Source: Deltaproteobacteria bacterium (GTDB lineage Bacteria > Myxococcota_A > Polyangia > Nannocystales > Nannocystaceae). From it: 59,651 bases of DNA. Where the stretch lies: assembly GCA_003696955.1 (NCBI GenBank), contig RFGU01000087.1:1-59651 (forward strand), written 5' to 3'. The stretch's first letter is position 1; the number at the start of each line of letters is the position of its first letter. The notes beneath the pieces were generated by a model. It was not told the DNA's origin. It saw only the letters and a list, made by a program, of their open reading frames with translations, and did not search any database. Both the position numbers and the translations under genes were made by a program. This document shows positions 1-11,173 of this stretch, piece after piece.

Positions 1-4
1 ACCC

Positions 5-1705
5 ATGGCCGCGTACGGTCCCGAGTCCTGGCAGCGTGCGATCTCGATTCTCGCCCTCACGGGGAGCCTCGCCTGCGGGGGCGGGGGCGGGGCACAGGGC
101 ACGGCCACGGAGGGCACCAGCGGCACGGGTGGGAGCACGGGAGGATGCATGCCGGGGACGGAGGGATGTGCGTGTGCGGCCGGCGGCCAGTGCGCAGGGG
201 ATCTCACCTGCGTCAACGGCACCTGCGTGGCGGGCATGTGCGGGGACGGGATCGTCCAGGCCGGCGAGGCGTGCGATGCCGGGGCGGCCAACAGCGACAC
301 CGGCGTGTGCAAGTCGGACTGCACGGCGCAGGTCTGCGGTGACGGCTTCGTGGGGCCCGGGGAGGGCTGCGACGACGGCAACACGGAAGACGGCGACGCC
401 TGTACGAGCGACTGCAAGCTGGCAAGCTGCGGCGACGGCGTGGTGGACATGGGGGAGGCCTGCGACGACGGCAACGACGTCGACGAGGACGGCTGCACGA
501 ACAACTGCACCCTTCCGGCGTGTGGAGACGGGATCGTGCAGGCGGGGGAGGAGTGCGACGACGGCAATGGGAACAACGGCGACGCCTGCCTTTCGACCTG
601 CAAGGCCGCAAGCTGCGGTGACGGGTTCGTATGGGACGGCGTGGAGGCCTGCGACGACGGCAACGACGACGATACCGACGGTTGCCGTTCCGACTGCACC
701 CTCGCGACGTGCGGGGACGGGATCGTGCAGGTGGGCGAAGAGTGCGACGAGGGGGCGGGCAACGATGACGCCGGCATGTGCAAGACGAACTGCACCTTCA
801 ACGTCTGCGGGGACGGCAAGCTCTACGTGGGGGTGGAGGCGTGTGACGACGGCAACCAAGAGGACGGCGATGCCTGCCCGACCACCTGCGAGCCCGCGGC
901 CTGCGGTGACGGGTTCGTGTGGGAGGGGATGGAGCAGTGCGACGACGGCAACACGCAAGACGGCGATGCCTGCAACGCGGACTGCACGCCGAACGTCTGC
1001 GGCGACGGCATCGTGCACATGGGCGTGGAGGAGTGCGATGCCGGGATGGCGAACAACATGGCGGGCAACGGCTGCACGGTGGATTGTCTCCTGCCGCCGA
1101 CGGCCATGACGCTCGACGCGAACACAGCCGTCTACAAGCAGTTCAACAGCAACCAATACGCTCCGGCGAACCCCGATCAGACGGATCCGGGCACGCCGAT
1201 GCCCATTCGCGGATTCAACGTCGTCGGTTTCAATAGTTGTTGCATCAACGCCAGGGTCGTCTACAAGACACAGATCCTCACCACCGAGGCCGACGTGGTG
1301 TTCGTCGGCGGGGTCCCGACGCTGGTGCACGGCACCTACAACGGCAATTGGCCCGCGGCCGTCGGGCCGGCGACGGACAATCCCACGGATTACGTACTAC
1401 CGGATCCGGTTGCCTGCCCCGACGACGAGTGGCTGGTCGGGCTGAAGGCCGCGACGGGCGCCTACGTCGACCGGCTCAAGTTGGTGTGCGCTCCCCTTGA
1501 GGTGCAGCGGGTCGGCGACGACTACGTCGTCCAACGCGGGCCCGTCGAGGAGCTTCCGGTGCTTCCCCCCGGCTTCAGCTGGAACGGTGGCAACAAGTCG
1601 ATCCAGTGCGAGGGCGACCAGATCGTCGGACGGATCTACGTTGCGGGCGACGGTCGGCACACGGCCCTCGGGATCCACTGCTACGATCCCGTGCTCGTGC
1701 AATAG
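5..1705 (+). CDS. Cysteine-rich secreted or lipid-anchored protein with nine DUF4215-type repeats
   Basis: The 566-residue reading begins 5 nt inside the window, so the true start may lie further upstream. Residues 11-24 form a short hydrophobic stretch ending in Ala-Cys followed by a Gly run, which could be a lipoprotein signal, although the -3 residue is Ser rather than Leu. Residues about 79-360 hold nine tandem repeats of roughly 31 residues with the pattern [16 protein letters not shown]...DxCxxxC, the DUF4215 family that is greatly expanded in myxobacteria. The C-terminal 200 residues are unrelated, carry a CC pair and a [11 protein letters not shown] segment, and might be a beta-rich binding domain. 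Exact role is unknown; surface or extracellular location is inferred, and export by the type II system encoded from 27 kb is only a possibility. Confidence 0.85.
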   Translation: MAAYGPESWQRAISILALTGSLACGGGGGAQGTATEGTSGTGGSTGGCMPGTEGCACAAGGQCAGDLTCVNGTCVAGMCGDGIVQAGEACDAGAANSDTGVCKSDCTAQVCGDGFVGPGEGCDDGNTEDGDACTSDCKLASCGDGVVDMGEACDDGNDVDEDGCTNNCTLPACGDGIVQAGEECDDGNGNNGDACLSTCKAASCGDGFVWDGVEACDDGNDDDTDGCRSDCTLATCGDGIVQVGEECDEGAGNDDAGMCKTNCTFNVCGDGKLYVGVEACDDGNQEDGDACPTTCEPAACGDGFVWEGMEQCDDGNTQDGDACNADCTPNVCGDGIVHMGVEECDAGMANNMAGNGCTVDCLLPPTAMTLDANTAVYKQFNSNQYAPANPDQTDPGTPMPIRGFNVVGFNSCCINARVVYKTQILTTEADVVFVGGVPTLVHGTYNGNWPAAVGPATDNPTDYVLPDPVACPDDEWLVGLKAATGAYVDRLKLVCAPLEVQRVGDDYVVQRGPVEELPVLPPGFSWNGGNKSIQCEGDQIVGRIYVAGDGRHTALGIHCYDPVLVQ

Positions 1706-1734
1706 GGGGCCTGCGGCCGGTCCCTTCGGCGGAG

Positions 1735-1753
1735 CCCCGCCCGAGGGGCGGGG
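1735..1753. terminator. Short GC hairpin between the DUF4215 gene and leuS
   Basis: A perfect 8-bp stem (ccccgccc / gggcgggg) with a 3-nt gag loop lies 30 nt after the upstream stop codon. It is followed by gattt rather than a true T tract. It may end transcription of the cysteine-rich gene; at this GC content a chance hairpin cannot be excluded. Confidence 0.4.
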
Positions 1754-1760
1754 GATTTGC

Positions 1761-1766
1761 TAGCCT
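1761..1766 (+). promoter_or_regulatory. -10-like TAGCCT close to the leuS start
   Basis: The hexamer is preceded by GC and ends 10 nt before the leuS ATG. If functional it would give a leader of only a few nucleotides. No convincing -35 box is visible. It belongs to a set of similarly placed hexamers in this window. Confidence 0.3.
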
Positions 1767-1776
1767 CGCGCCGCCC

Positions 1777-4446
<2,670 letters not shown>

Positions 4447-4595
4447 CACCGTGGACCTAGGGCACGCCGCCGCCCTGCGCCGGTGCGCGCGACGCCGAAC
4501 ATTTGGTATCGTGGCCGCTACGGGAGGGGGCCCCGTCCGGCTCCCCGGCGACTCGCCTCGCTGCACGCAAGCTCTGGAAGGAACGACGAAGCACC

Positions 4596-6116
4596 ATGAA
4601 GTCCAATCTTGCCATCTCTTCCGTCGTGTTCGCGGGTCTGTTCGTGGCAACCGGATGCGGAGACGACGGTCGCCAGGAGACCTCGACCACGACGTTGCCG
4701 ACCACGGGCATGACGTCGGTGGGTCCCGGTGGCACCGAGTCCACCGCTACCAGCACGAGCACGACGGGCGACACGACGATCAAGTTCGACAGCCAGCAGG
4801 AGACCACGGGGGGCGGCGGTTGCAACGCCGATCTCGGGTGTACGGACCAGATCGATCTGCTCTTCGTCATCGACAACTCGGGGACCATGGCCGAGGAGCA
4901 GGAGAACCTCGCCCGCAACTTCCCCTTGCTCATCAAGCGCCTCGAGGAGCTCAAGGACTCCGAGGGCAACATGGTCAACCCCGACGTCCAGATCATGGTG
5001 ACCACCACGGACTTCGGGAACCAGCTTTGCACCCAGTTCCAGAAGCACGATCCGGAGAAGGGTGCTCCGATCACCACCGGCTGCAACGCACGGATCGATC
5101 GGTTCACCGGGCTCGATCCCAACAACCCCGTCATGGTGCCCGAGGCCTGTACGAACGTCTGTCCGACGGACGTGGTCCCGAGCGGCGACCCGTTCATCCA
5201 TTTCTGGGGCCCCGGGCAGGACGAGAACAACATCCCCGACGTGCCGCCCGCCGACATCAACGGTGACGGCCAGGACGACAGCGAGGTGGCCCAGGCCCTC
5301 GCCTGCATCGGTCCCCAGGGCATCGACGGCTGTGGCTACGAATCGCCCCTCGAGAACATGATGCAGGCACTCAATCCGGGTGCCTCGTGGAACCAAGGCT
5401 CCAAGCCCTTCCTGCGGGACGGTGCCCTCCTGGCCATCGTCATCGTGACGGACGAGGCCGACTGCTCCATCAAGGATCCGTCCGTCATGACGGACCCCAT
5501 GTTCATGGAGACGAATCCCGACAACAACATGCAGCAGCCGACGAGCGCCGTGTGCTGGAACGCGGGCGTCACCTGCACCGGGCCGGACATGAACGGGGAG
5601 TACTCGAACTGCACGTCGGCCAACAACGACAAGCTGCAGCCCATCAGCCGCTACACCGACTTCCTCATCGGGTATTTGCGAGACACCCTCAAGAAGGAGG
5701 TCATCATGCTCGGCATCCTCGGCGTGCCGAAGGTGACGGCCCACAATCCCGATCCGCCCTTCGAGCCCATCGCGGGCGGCGTGATGGACCTGGTCTATCG
5801 CGACTGGAAGGACGGCCAGTACCCCATGGGGGACATCCTGCCCGACGAGTGGGCCAATGGCGTCACGGCGGCCGACAAGGAGTTCGACTTCGGCATCGGC
5901 CCCGGATGCACGGGCGAGGACGGGATGGGCGGATTCACGGGCCAGGCCATCCCGCCCGTGCGTGTCAAGGAGGTCTGCGAGGCGCTCAACATCGACAACG
6001 GTGACGGCACCACCGACGTGCGGTGCTGCATCGAGTCCATCTGTGACACGGACTTCTCCGCAGCCATCGACTGCCTGACCGGTATCATCGGGGAGAGCAT
6101 CCAGATCCCCGGCTGA
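4596..6116 (+). CDS. Lipoprotein with von Willebrand A-like domain
   Basis: The 506-residue product starts with a lipoprotein signal ending in VATGC, with Cys21 as the lipidated residue, followed by a Thr/Ser/Gly-rich linker to about residue 80. The segment IDLLFVIDNSGTM then matches the first strand and the DxSxT metal-site motif of a vWA-like fold. Later cysteines (CIGPQGIDGCG, RCCIESICD) suggest disulfides, and DINGDGQDD resembles a calcium loop. The start at 4596 has a purine-rich GGAAGGAA element about 10 nt upstream. A -10-like TATCGT at 4507-4512 could supply a conventional leader of about 80 nt. A paralogue lies at 52192-53400. Function is unknown; a surface binding or adhesion role is inferred from the fold only. 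Confidence 0.85.
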   Translation: MKSNLAISSVVFAGLFVATGCGDDGRQETSTTTLPTTGMTSVGPGGTESTATSTSTTGDTTIKFDSQQETTGGGGCNADLGCTDQIDLLFVIDNSGTMAEEQENLARNFPLLIKRLEELKDSEGNMVNPDVQIMVTTTDFGNQLCTQFQKHDPEKGAPITTGCNARIDRFTGLDPNNPVMVPEACTNVCPTDVVPSGDPFIHFWGPGQDENNIPDVPPADINGDGQDDSEVAQALACIGPQGIDGCGYESPLENMMQALNPGASWNQGSKPFLRDGALLAIVIVTDEADCSIKDPSVMTDPMFMETNPDNNMQQPTSAVCWNAGVTCTGPDMNGEYSNCTSANNDKLQPISRYTDFLIGYLRDTLKKEVIMLGILGVPKVTAHNPDPPFEPIAGGVMDLVYRDWKDGQYPMGDILPDEWANGVTAADKEFDFGIGPGCTGEDGMGGFTGQAIPPVRVKEVCEALNIDNGDGTTDVRCCIESICDTDFSAAIDCLTGIIGESIQIPG

Positions 6117-6140
6117 GGCCGAAGGGACAGCGATACGAAG

Positions 6141-6169
6141 GCGGCCGGCCCCATCGCGGGGTCGGCCGT
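6141..6169. terminator. Hairpin between convergent genes
   Basis: The inverted repeat ggccggcccc / ggggtcggcc has a 5-nt loop, extends one more C-G pair and contains one G.U pair. It lies between the lipoprotein stop at 6116 and the end of the convergent regulator gene, so it can serve both strands. No T tract follows. Confidence 0.55.
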
Positions 6170-6201
6170 CCTACGTCAGGGGGAGGGGACCCCGTGCTGG
6201 G

Positions 6202-6741
6202 TCAGGCGGAGGCCTTGCGACGGGCGCTCTCGCGCTCGACGCGGCGCAGGTGGCTGCTGCCGCTTCGGGTGATCCGTACCCGTCGTTTGGCGCCACTGCC
6301 CTCGAAGTGGACGAAGCCCCGCGTCTTCAGGTTGCGCAGGACGAGGCGCGCCTGGTCGCTCGTCAGCTTCGTCAAGGTGGCGATCTCGGACTCGCGAACG
6401 GGCCCTTGGCTCGCCAGACACGCAAGGACACGGATGTCGCCATCCGGCACGTCGGCTCGCCGCCGAATCACCTGGGGCGTTGCATCCTCGGCCTTGGCGG
6501 CCTTCTCGGCCCGTTGGGCCCGCGCGGCAACGGCCCCGCGTTGGGCCGCTTCGATGAGTTCGGCCACGGTGAAGTGGCCGAGGGCGCGTTCCATCATGGG
6601 GGCCTTGCGGGCGGCATCGACGAGTTCGCCCAAGGTAGCCTCGTCGGGGAGTTGCTCCACGACCTCACGAAGGACCTGCCGGACGGATGCGATCAAGGCG
6701 TCGTGGGCGCCGGTTGTGGGTGTTTCCTCGGATTGGCTCAT
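6202..6741 (-). CDS. Winged-helix DNA-binding protein, MarR-like
   Basis: The product is 179 residues from the ATG at 6741; a GTG immediately upstream at 6744 would add one. The N-terminal half is an Ala/Glu-rich helical region. Residues about 95-165 read as a winged helix: IRVLACLASQGPVRESEIATL gives the first helices, LTSDQARLVLRNLKTRGFV the recognition region, and VHFEGSGAKRRVRITRSG the wing. It is probably a transcription regulator. Its neighbour on the other side of a 376-nt divergent gap is purL, and two perfect palindromes in that gap are candidate binding sites. Whether it controls purL, itself or something else is not shown. Confidence 0.75.
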   Translation of the reverse strand: MSQSEETPTTGAHDALIASVRQVLREVVEQLPDEATLGELVDAARKAPMMERALGHFTVAELIEAAQRGAVAARAQRAEKAAKAEDATPQVIRRRADVPDGDIRVLACLASQGPVRESEIATLTKLTSDQARLVLRNLKTRGFVHFEGSGAKRRVRITRSGSSHLRRVERESARRKASA

Positions 6742-6825
6742 CACACGATCCCTAGACTTGGGTATGCAATGCGGGCACTCGTTGCGGATCTCGGCGCTCC
6801 GGCCCTGGATCGCCCTATCCGCGCT

Positions 6826-6845
6826 GGCCGGATCGCGATCCGGCC
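6826..6845. promoter_or_regulatory. Perfect 20-bp palindrome, candidate operator
   Basis: The sequence GGCCGGATCGCGATCCGGCC equals its own reverse complement. It lies about 85 nt upstream of the winged-helix gene and 275 nt upstream of purL. A dimeric regulator could bind it; this is inference. Confidence 0.45.
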
Positions 6846-6966
6846 CACCAGCGATGCCATTGCAGGAATATCGTGGGGCGAAACGGCCGATCTGTCAAGG
6901 ATCGCGTGCATGGCGGGCTTTGTGATTGGACCATGGGTAGGGGCGTTCGGGTTTCGGTCGGCAGAC

Positions 6967-6980
6967 GACCCAATTGGGTC
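6967..6980. promoter_or_regulatory. Perfect 14-bp palindrome, candidate operator
   Basis: GACCCAATTGGGTC is a perfect palindrome with an AT-rich centre, unusual in this GC-rich context. It sits 140 nt upstream of purL in the divergent promoter region. Confidence 0.45.
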
Positions 6981-7120
6981 ATGGCACCGGCCAAGACCGG
7001 GGTGATCGCTGTGCCGAGCCGACGCAGGCGGCGCCCAATGCCCGGTCCCGGGCCCCTCGGCGGCATCCCACGCGTGCGGGTTGACAGGCCGCGGTCCTCG
7101 GTGGGAAAGCCCGACCGACC

Positions 7121-10096
7121 ATGGAGTCCCAGCGAACGGTGCGTCGCATCGAGATCGAAACCCACCCGCGGGCGCGTTTCGACGGGCGGGCGGTCGATCC
7201 CACCGCCCGCGATCTACTCGACAAGATGCGCAACTGGGTGGGGATCGTCCCGCGGCGAATCGCCACGCGCAAGGTCTACTTGCTCGACATCGCCATGTCG
7301 GATGCCGAGGCGCAACGCGTGCTCGAGGCCCTCGTCGATCCGGTAGGCGAGAGGGGTTGCCTCGGTCGACTCGACGACCGCGCCGACGACGATGGCACGC
7401 TTCCGTGGGTGGTGACGGTCCATTTTCTGCCGGGTGTCACCGATGTGGTGGGGCGGACGGTGCGGCGCGTGGTGTCCGACGAACTCGGTCGACCCATCGA
7501 AGGCGCGGCGGCCAGTGGACGCCAGGTGCTCCTGTGGGGACTCGAGCGGGAGGACGTGGAGCGAGTGGCCCGGGAGGTGCTCTACAACCCTCTCATCGAA
7601 CGAGTGCGCATCGAGCGGCCACCCCGGTCCGACGATGTCGAATTCCCCCGTGCCGGGGTGCCGCAGACCCCGCCTGTGCGGACCGTGCCGCTACGTGACG
7701 CGGACGACGAAACCCTGCTGTCGATCTCACGCAAGGGCATGTTGGCCCTGTCGTTGGCCGAGATGCGTGCCATCGCGGCGCACTTTCGGGCGTGTGGGCG
7801 AGATCCCACGGATGCCGAACTCGAGTGCCTCGCGCAGACGTGGAGCGAACACTGCAAGCACAAGATCTTTTCGGCGAGGATCGACTACACCGGCCCCGAC
7901 GGCGAGCGCCGCATCGTCGACGGTCTGTTCAAGACGTTCATTCGTGCGGCGACGGACGAGGTCGCCCGCAACCGTGCCGCGGCGGGGATCGACGGCGGTG
8001 CACCCTTCCTCGTCTCGGTGTTCCACGACAACGCGGGCGTCGTGCGCTTCACCGAACGCGACCACCTGGTCTACAAGGTGGAGACCCACAACTCGCCGTC
8101 GGCCCTCGATCCCTACGGGGGGGCGCTCACGGGCATCGTGGGCGTCAACCGCGACAGCTTCGGGACGGGCATCGGCGCGGACCTGCTCGCCAACGTGTGG
8201 GGTTATTGCTTCGGCCCGCCCGACTACGCGGGGCGTCTGCCCGAGGGGCTCATGCACCCCCGGCGCATCCGCGACGGCGTGCACCACGGGGTCATCGACG
8301 GCGGCAATCACAGCGGCATCCCGTACATGCGCGGCTGGGAGATCTTCGATCCGTGCTACGCGGGCAAGCCGCTGGTCTTCTGCGGCACCGTGGCGGTGAT
8401 GCCCGTCGAATCGGCCGGGCGCCCGACCCACGAAAAGCCCGTCTCCGTGGGCGATTTCGTGGTGATGGTGGGGGGCCGCATCGGCAAGGACGGGATCCAC
8501 GGGGCGACGTTCTCGAGCCTGGAACTCAGCGCGGAGGCGCCGGTGCGCGCGGTCCAGCTCGGCGATCCCATCGTGCAGAAGATGATGTTCGATGCGCTCA
8601 CCGAAGCCAGGGATCTCGGGCTCGTAAGTGGCCTTACGGACAACGGCGCCGGCGGATTGTCGAGCAGCGTGGGCGAGATGGCCGAACTCACCGGGGGCGC
8701 GCGGATCGACCTTGCTCGCGCGCCCCTCAAGTATCCGGGCCTCGCCCCGTGGGAGATCCTGGTGAGCGAGGCCCAGGAGCGGATGACGGTGGCGGTTCCT
8801 CCCGACAGGATCGATGCATTCCTCGATCTTTGCGCGCGGCGGGAGGTGGAGGCGACCGTGCTCGGGACGTTCACCGACACCGGGCGCTTCGAGGTCTTCT
8901 ACGGCGATGCGCAGGTGGTGGACCTGCCCCTCGAATTCCTGCACGACGGGGTGCCGCGCATGGAGTTGTCGGCCGAGTGGTCGCCGCGGGCGGTCACGCC
9001 GACGTCCAACCGCGTATCCCATCCGTCCGTCGCCGATGCGCTGCTCGGTCTCTTGGCTCGGCCGGGATTCGCGAGCCTCGAACACTATGCGCGCCACTAC
9101 GATCACGAAGTGAAGGGACTGTCCGTCGTCAAGCCCCTCCTCGGCGTGCGGGGTGACGTGCCCGCGACGGCGACGGTCATGCGTGCACGCCACGGACGCG
9201 ACGAGGGCGTCGTGCTGGCCGAGGGCGTCCATCCCTTCTACGGTGCCTTCGACCCCAAGGTGATGGCGCATGCCGCCGTAGAGGAGGGAGTGCGCCGTGT
9301 CCTGTGTGCAGGGGCACGAATCGATCGCATCGCGGCCCTCGACAACTTCTGTTGGCCCGACCCCATCGCCAGCGAGAAGACGCCGGACGGTCGCTTCAAG
9401 CTCGGCCAGCTCGTCCGGTGCTGCGAGGGCCTCTACGAGGCGTGCGTCGCCTTCGGCGTGCCCCTCGTGAGCGGCAAGGACTCCATGAAGAACGACGCCG
9501 TGTTCGAGGGCGTCAAGATCTCCATCCTTCCCACGCTCCTCGTGAGCGTGCTCGGCCAGATGGACGACGTGCGGCGGGCGATCACCTTGCGGCCGTCCCG
9601 GCCGGGCGACGTGCTCTTCCTCCTCGGCCCACCCGACGCCGCCCCGGTCCTGACGGAGTACGAGCGAGCCTTCGGCGTACCTCCGGGCGATACGGCACCT
9701 CCGCCTTCGCCCGAGACCTGCCGGTCGTGGGCGCGCGCCTTCGTGGACGTTCGGGATCGAGGATGGGTGCGGGCCGCCCATGCCGCGGGGCGGGGCGGGC
9801 TTGCGGTGGCCCTCGCACACATGGTGCTGGCCTCGGATCTCGGCCTCGACGTCGTGCTCGACTCGGTACCGGCCGATGCGCGGGCCGTGTTGTTCGGCGA
9901 GAACCTTGGGAGGTACCTCGCGGTGGTTCCCGACGAGCACGCCGAGGCGTTCGCCGCGGCGACGTCCGCCCACCGGATCGGGACGGTCACGGAGACCGGG
10001 CGCCTGGCGATCCGTCGCAAGGGGCGGACGCTCGCGGCTCTCGACGTCGACACCTTGCGCCGCGCCTACCGCACGGAGGAGGATGCCCATGGCTGA
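7121..10096 (+). CDS. purL: Phosphoribosylformylglycinamidine synthase, PurS-PurL fusion
   Basis: This enzyme converts FGAR to FGAM with ATP and glutamine-derived ammonia, the fourth step of purine synthesis, in the cytoplasm. The 991-residue product is longer than small-type PurL (about 740) and shorter than the glutaminase-containing large type (about 1,300). The extra N-terminal 170 residues look like two PurS-like units: RRIEIETHPRARFDGRAVDP to about 90, and VVTVHFLPGVTDVVGRTVRR to about 165. The synthase core includes LAQTWSEHCKHKIFSARI, YKVETHNSPSALDPYGG, GGGRIGKDGIHGATFSS-like and TDNGAGGLSSSVGEMAE segments. The glutaminase is the separate downstream purQ, whose start lies inside the end of this gene, so the two should be translated together. 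Confidence 0.95.
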   Translation: MESQRTVRRIEIETHPRARFDGRAVDPTARDLLDKMRNWVGIVPRRIATRKVYLLDIAMSDAEAQRVLEALVDPVGERGCLGRLDDRADDDGTLPWVVTVHFLPGVTDVVGRTVRRVVSDELGRPIEGAAASGRQVLLWGLEREDVERVAREVLYNPLIERVRIERPPRSDDVEFPRAGVPQTPPVRTVPLRDADDETLLSISRKGMLALSLAEMRAIAAHFRACGRDPTDAELECLAQTWSEHCKHKIFSARIDYTGPDGERRIVDGLFKTFIRAATDEVARNRAAAGIDGGAPFLVSVFHDNAGVVRFTERDHLVYKVETHNSPSALDPYGGALTGIVGVNRDSFGTGIGADLLANVWGYCFGPPDYAGRLPEGLMHPRRIRDGVHHGVIDGGNHSGIPYMRGWEIFDPCYAGKPLVFCGTVAVMPVESAGRPTHEKPVSVGDFVVMVGGRIGKDGIHGATFSSLELSAEAPVRAVQLGDPIVQKMMFDALTEARDLGLVSGLTDNGAGGLSSSVGEMAELTGGARIDLARAPLKYPGLAPWEILVSEAQERMTVAVPPDRIDAFLDLCARREVEATVLGTFTDTGRFEVFYGDAQVVDLPLEFLHDGVPRMELSAEWSPRAVTPTSNRVSHPSVADALLGLLARPGFASLEHYARHYDHEVKGLSVVKPLLGVRGDVPATATVMRARHGRDEGVVLAEGVHPFYGAFDPKVMAHAAVEEGVRRVLCAGARIDRIAALDNFCWPDPIASEKTPDGRFKLGQLVRCCEGLYEACVAFGVPLVSGKDSMKNDAVFEGVKISILPTLLVSVLGQMDDVRRAITLRPSRPGDVLFLLGPPDAAPVLTEYERAFGVPPGDTAPPPSPETCRSWARAFVDVRDRGWVRAAHAAGRGGLAVALAHMVLASDLGLDVVLDSVPADARAVLFGENLGRYLAVVPDEHAEAFAAATSAHRIGTVTETGRLAIRRKGRTLAALDVDTLRRAYRTEEDAHG

Positions 10097-10907
10097 GACG
10101 ACCGGCCGTCCGCGCGTACTCGTACCGACGGGCTATGGTCTCAACTGCGAGGCCGAGACCATCTACGCCGTGGAACGTGCAGGCGGATGCCCCGTCGCGA
10201 TGCACATCTCGGATTGGGTCCACCGTGGACCGTCGGTCCTCGACGACGTCGCCATGGTGGTGTTCATCGGCGGCTTCTCCTTCGGCGATCACATCGCCTC
10301 GGGGCGTGCGCTGGCCCACCTGCTGCGAGCACGCATGGGGGACGCCCTCGCGCGCTTCGTGGACGAAGGTGGGATCGTCTTGGGGATCTGCAACGGATTC
10401 CAAACCTTGGTGAAGATGGGGCTCCTTCCGGCCCTCGGCCGCACGGCGGGCGGGCCGCTGGCGACGCAACAGGTGACGTTGACGGCCAACGAGCGGCTCG
10501 GGTACCGGGACGCGTGGGTGCGCCTGCGAGTCGATCCGGCCAGCCCCTGCGTGTTCACTCGGGATCTCGGGGACCTCGTCTTCTCCTGCCCGGCACGCCA
10601 CGGCGAAGGGCGGCTCGTCTTCGGTGAGCACGCCACCTACGAGGCCCTTTCGGCCGCCGGGCAGATTCCGGTTCGGTACGTCGACGCCGACGGGCACCCC
10701 ACCGAGCACTGGCCCGACAACCCGAACGGCTCCCGCGGGGGCGCGGCCGGGCTTTGCGATGCGACCGGGCGGATCTTCGGCCTGATGCCCCACCCCGAGG
10801 CGTTCGCCTACCCCGAGAATCATCCCCACTGGGACGTGGGCGCCGGAGAGGAGCCCATCGCCGCGCGTCTGCTCGGTGCGGGCCTCACCCACGCACGATC
10901 GTCCTGA
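10089..10907 (+). CDS. purQ: Phosphoribosylformylglycinamidine synthase glutaminase subunit
   Basis: This class I glutamine amidotransferase supplies ammonia to PurL for FGAM synthesis. The 272-residue product carries the nucleophile motif GICNGFQTL, with Cys101, and the His-Glu pair in GLMPHPEAFAYPENH near the C-terminus. It starts 8 nt before the purL stop; an in-frame ATG at 10083 would overlap by 14 nt. This overlap points to coupling with purL. A separate purQ fits the intermediate length of the upstream PurL. Confidence 0.95.
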   Translation: MAETTGRPRVLVPTGYGLNCEAETIYAVERAGGCPVAMHISDWVHRGPSVLDDVAMVVFIGGFSFGDHIASGRALAHLLRARMGDALARFVDEGGIVLGICNGFQTLVKMGLLPALGRTAGGPLATQQVTLTANERLGYRDAWVRLRVDPASPCVFTRDLGDLVFSCPARHGEGRLVFGEHATYEALSAAGQIPVRYVDADGHPTEHWPDNPNGSRGGAAGLCDATGRIFGLMPHPEAFAYPENHPHWDVGAGEEPIAARLLGAGLTHARSS

Positions 10908-11173
10908 CGCGCAACGAGCGGCGTCCACCCCCGTCGTGGCGTCCCAGGTCACCGTAGCGCTCCGCGCGATGCGCACGCTCGGTGGCGCCGCGAGGAGAGC
11001 GGCACGGCGCACCAGACGCCGCGGCGCCGTCGTGGTGCGCAGGCTCCACCCGCCTGCACGTCGGTCGGGACACGACCGGCGGTGCCGCGTGCGGCGACGG
11101 GCCGCCGGCGAAGCGACATGTGCGTCCTCGACGCACGACCTGTGGCCCGTGTCCGTGTGTCATCCTAGGTGGC

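Larger units (their letters stand above)
6745..7120. other. Divergent intergenic region, winged-helix gene / purL
   Basis: These 376 nt hold no convincing gene. They contain a perfect 20-bp palindrome (6826-6845), a perfect 14-bp palindrome (6967-6980) and a GCCCGG/CCGGGC inverted repeat. A perfect TTGACA lies at 7081-7086, with GGAAAG 17 nt later as a poor -10. I saw no recognisable purine riboswitch, although this cannot be excluded by eye. Confidence 0.6.

Noticed and set aside
7081..7109. Consensus TTGACA as a firm purL promoter
   Set aside because: The hexamer is perfect, but the sequence 16-18 nt downstream (GGAAAG) is a poor -10, so I list it only as part of the intergenic region.
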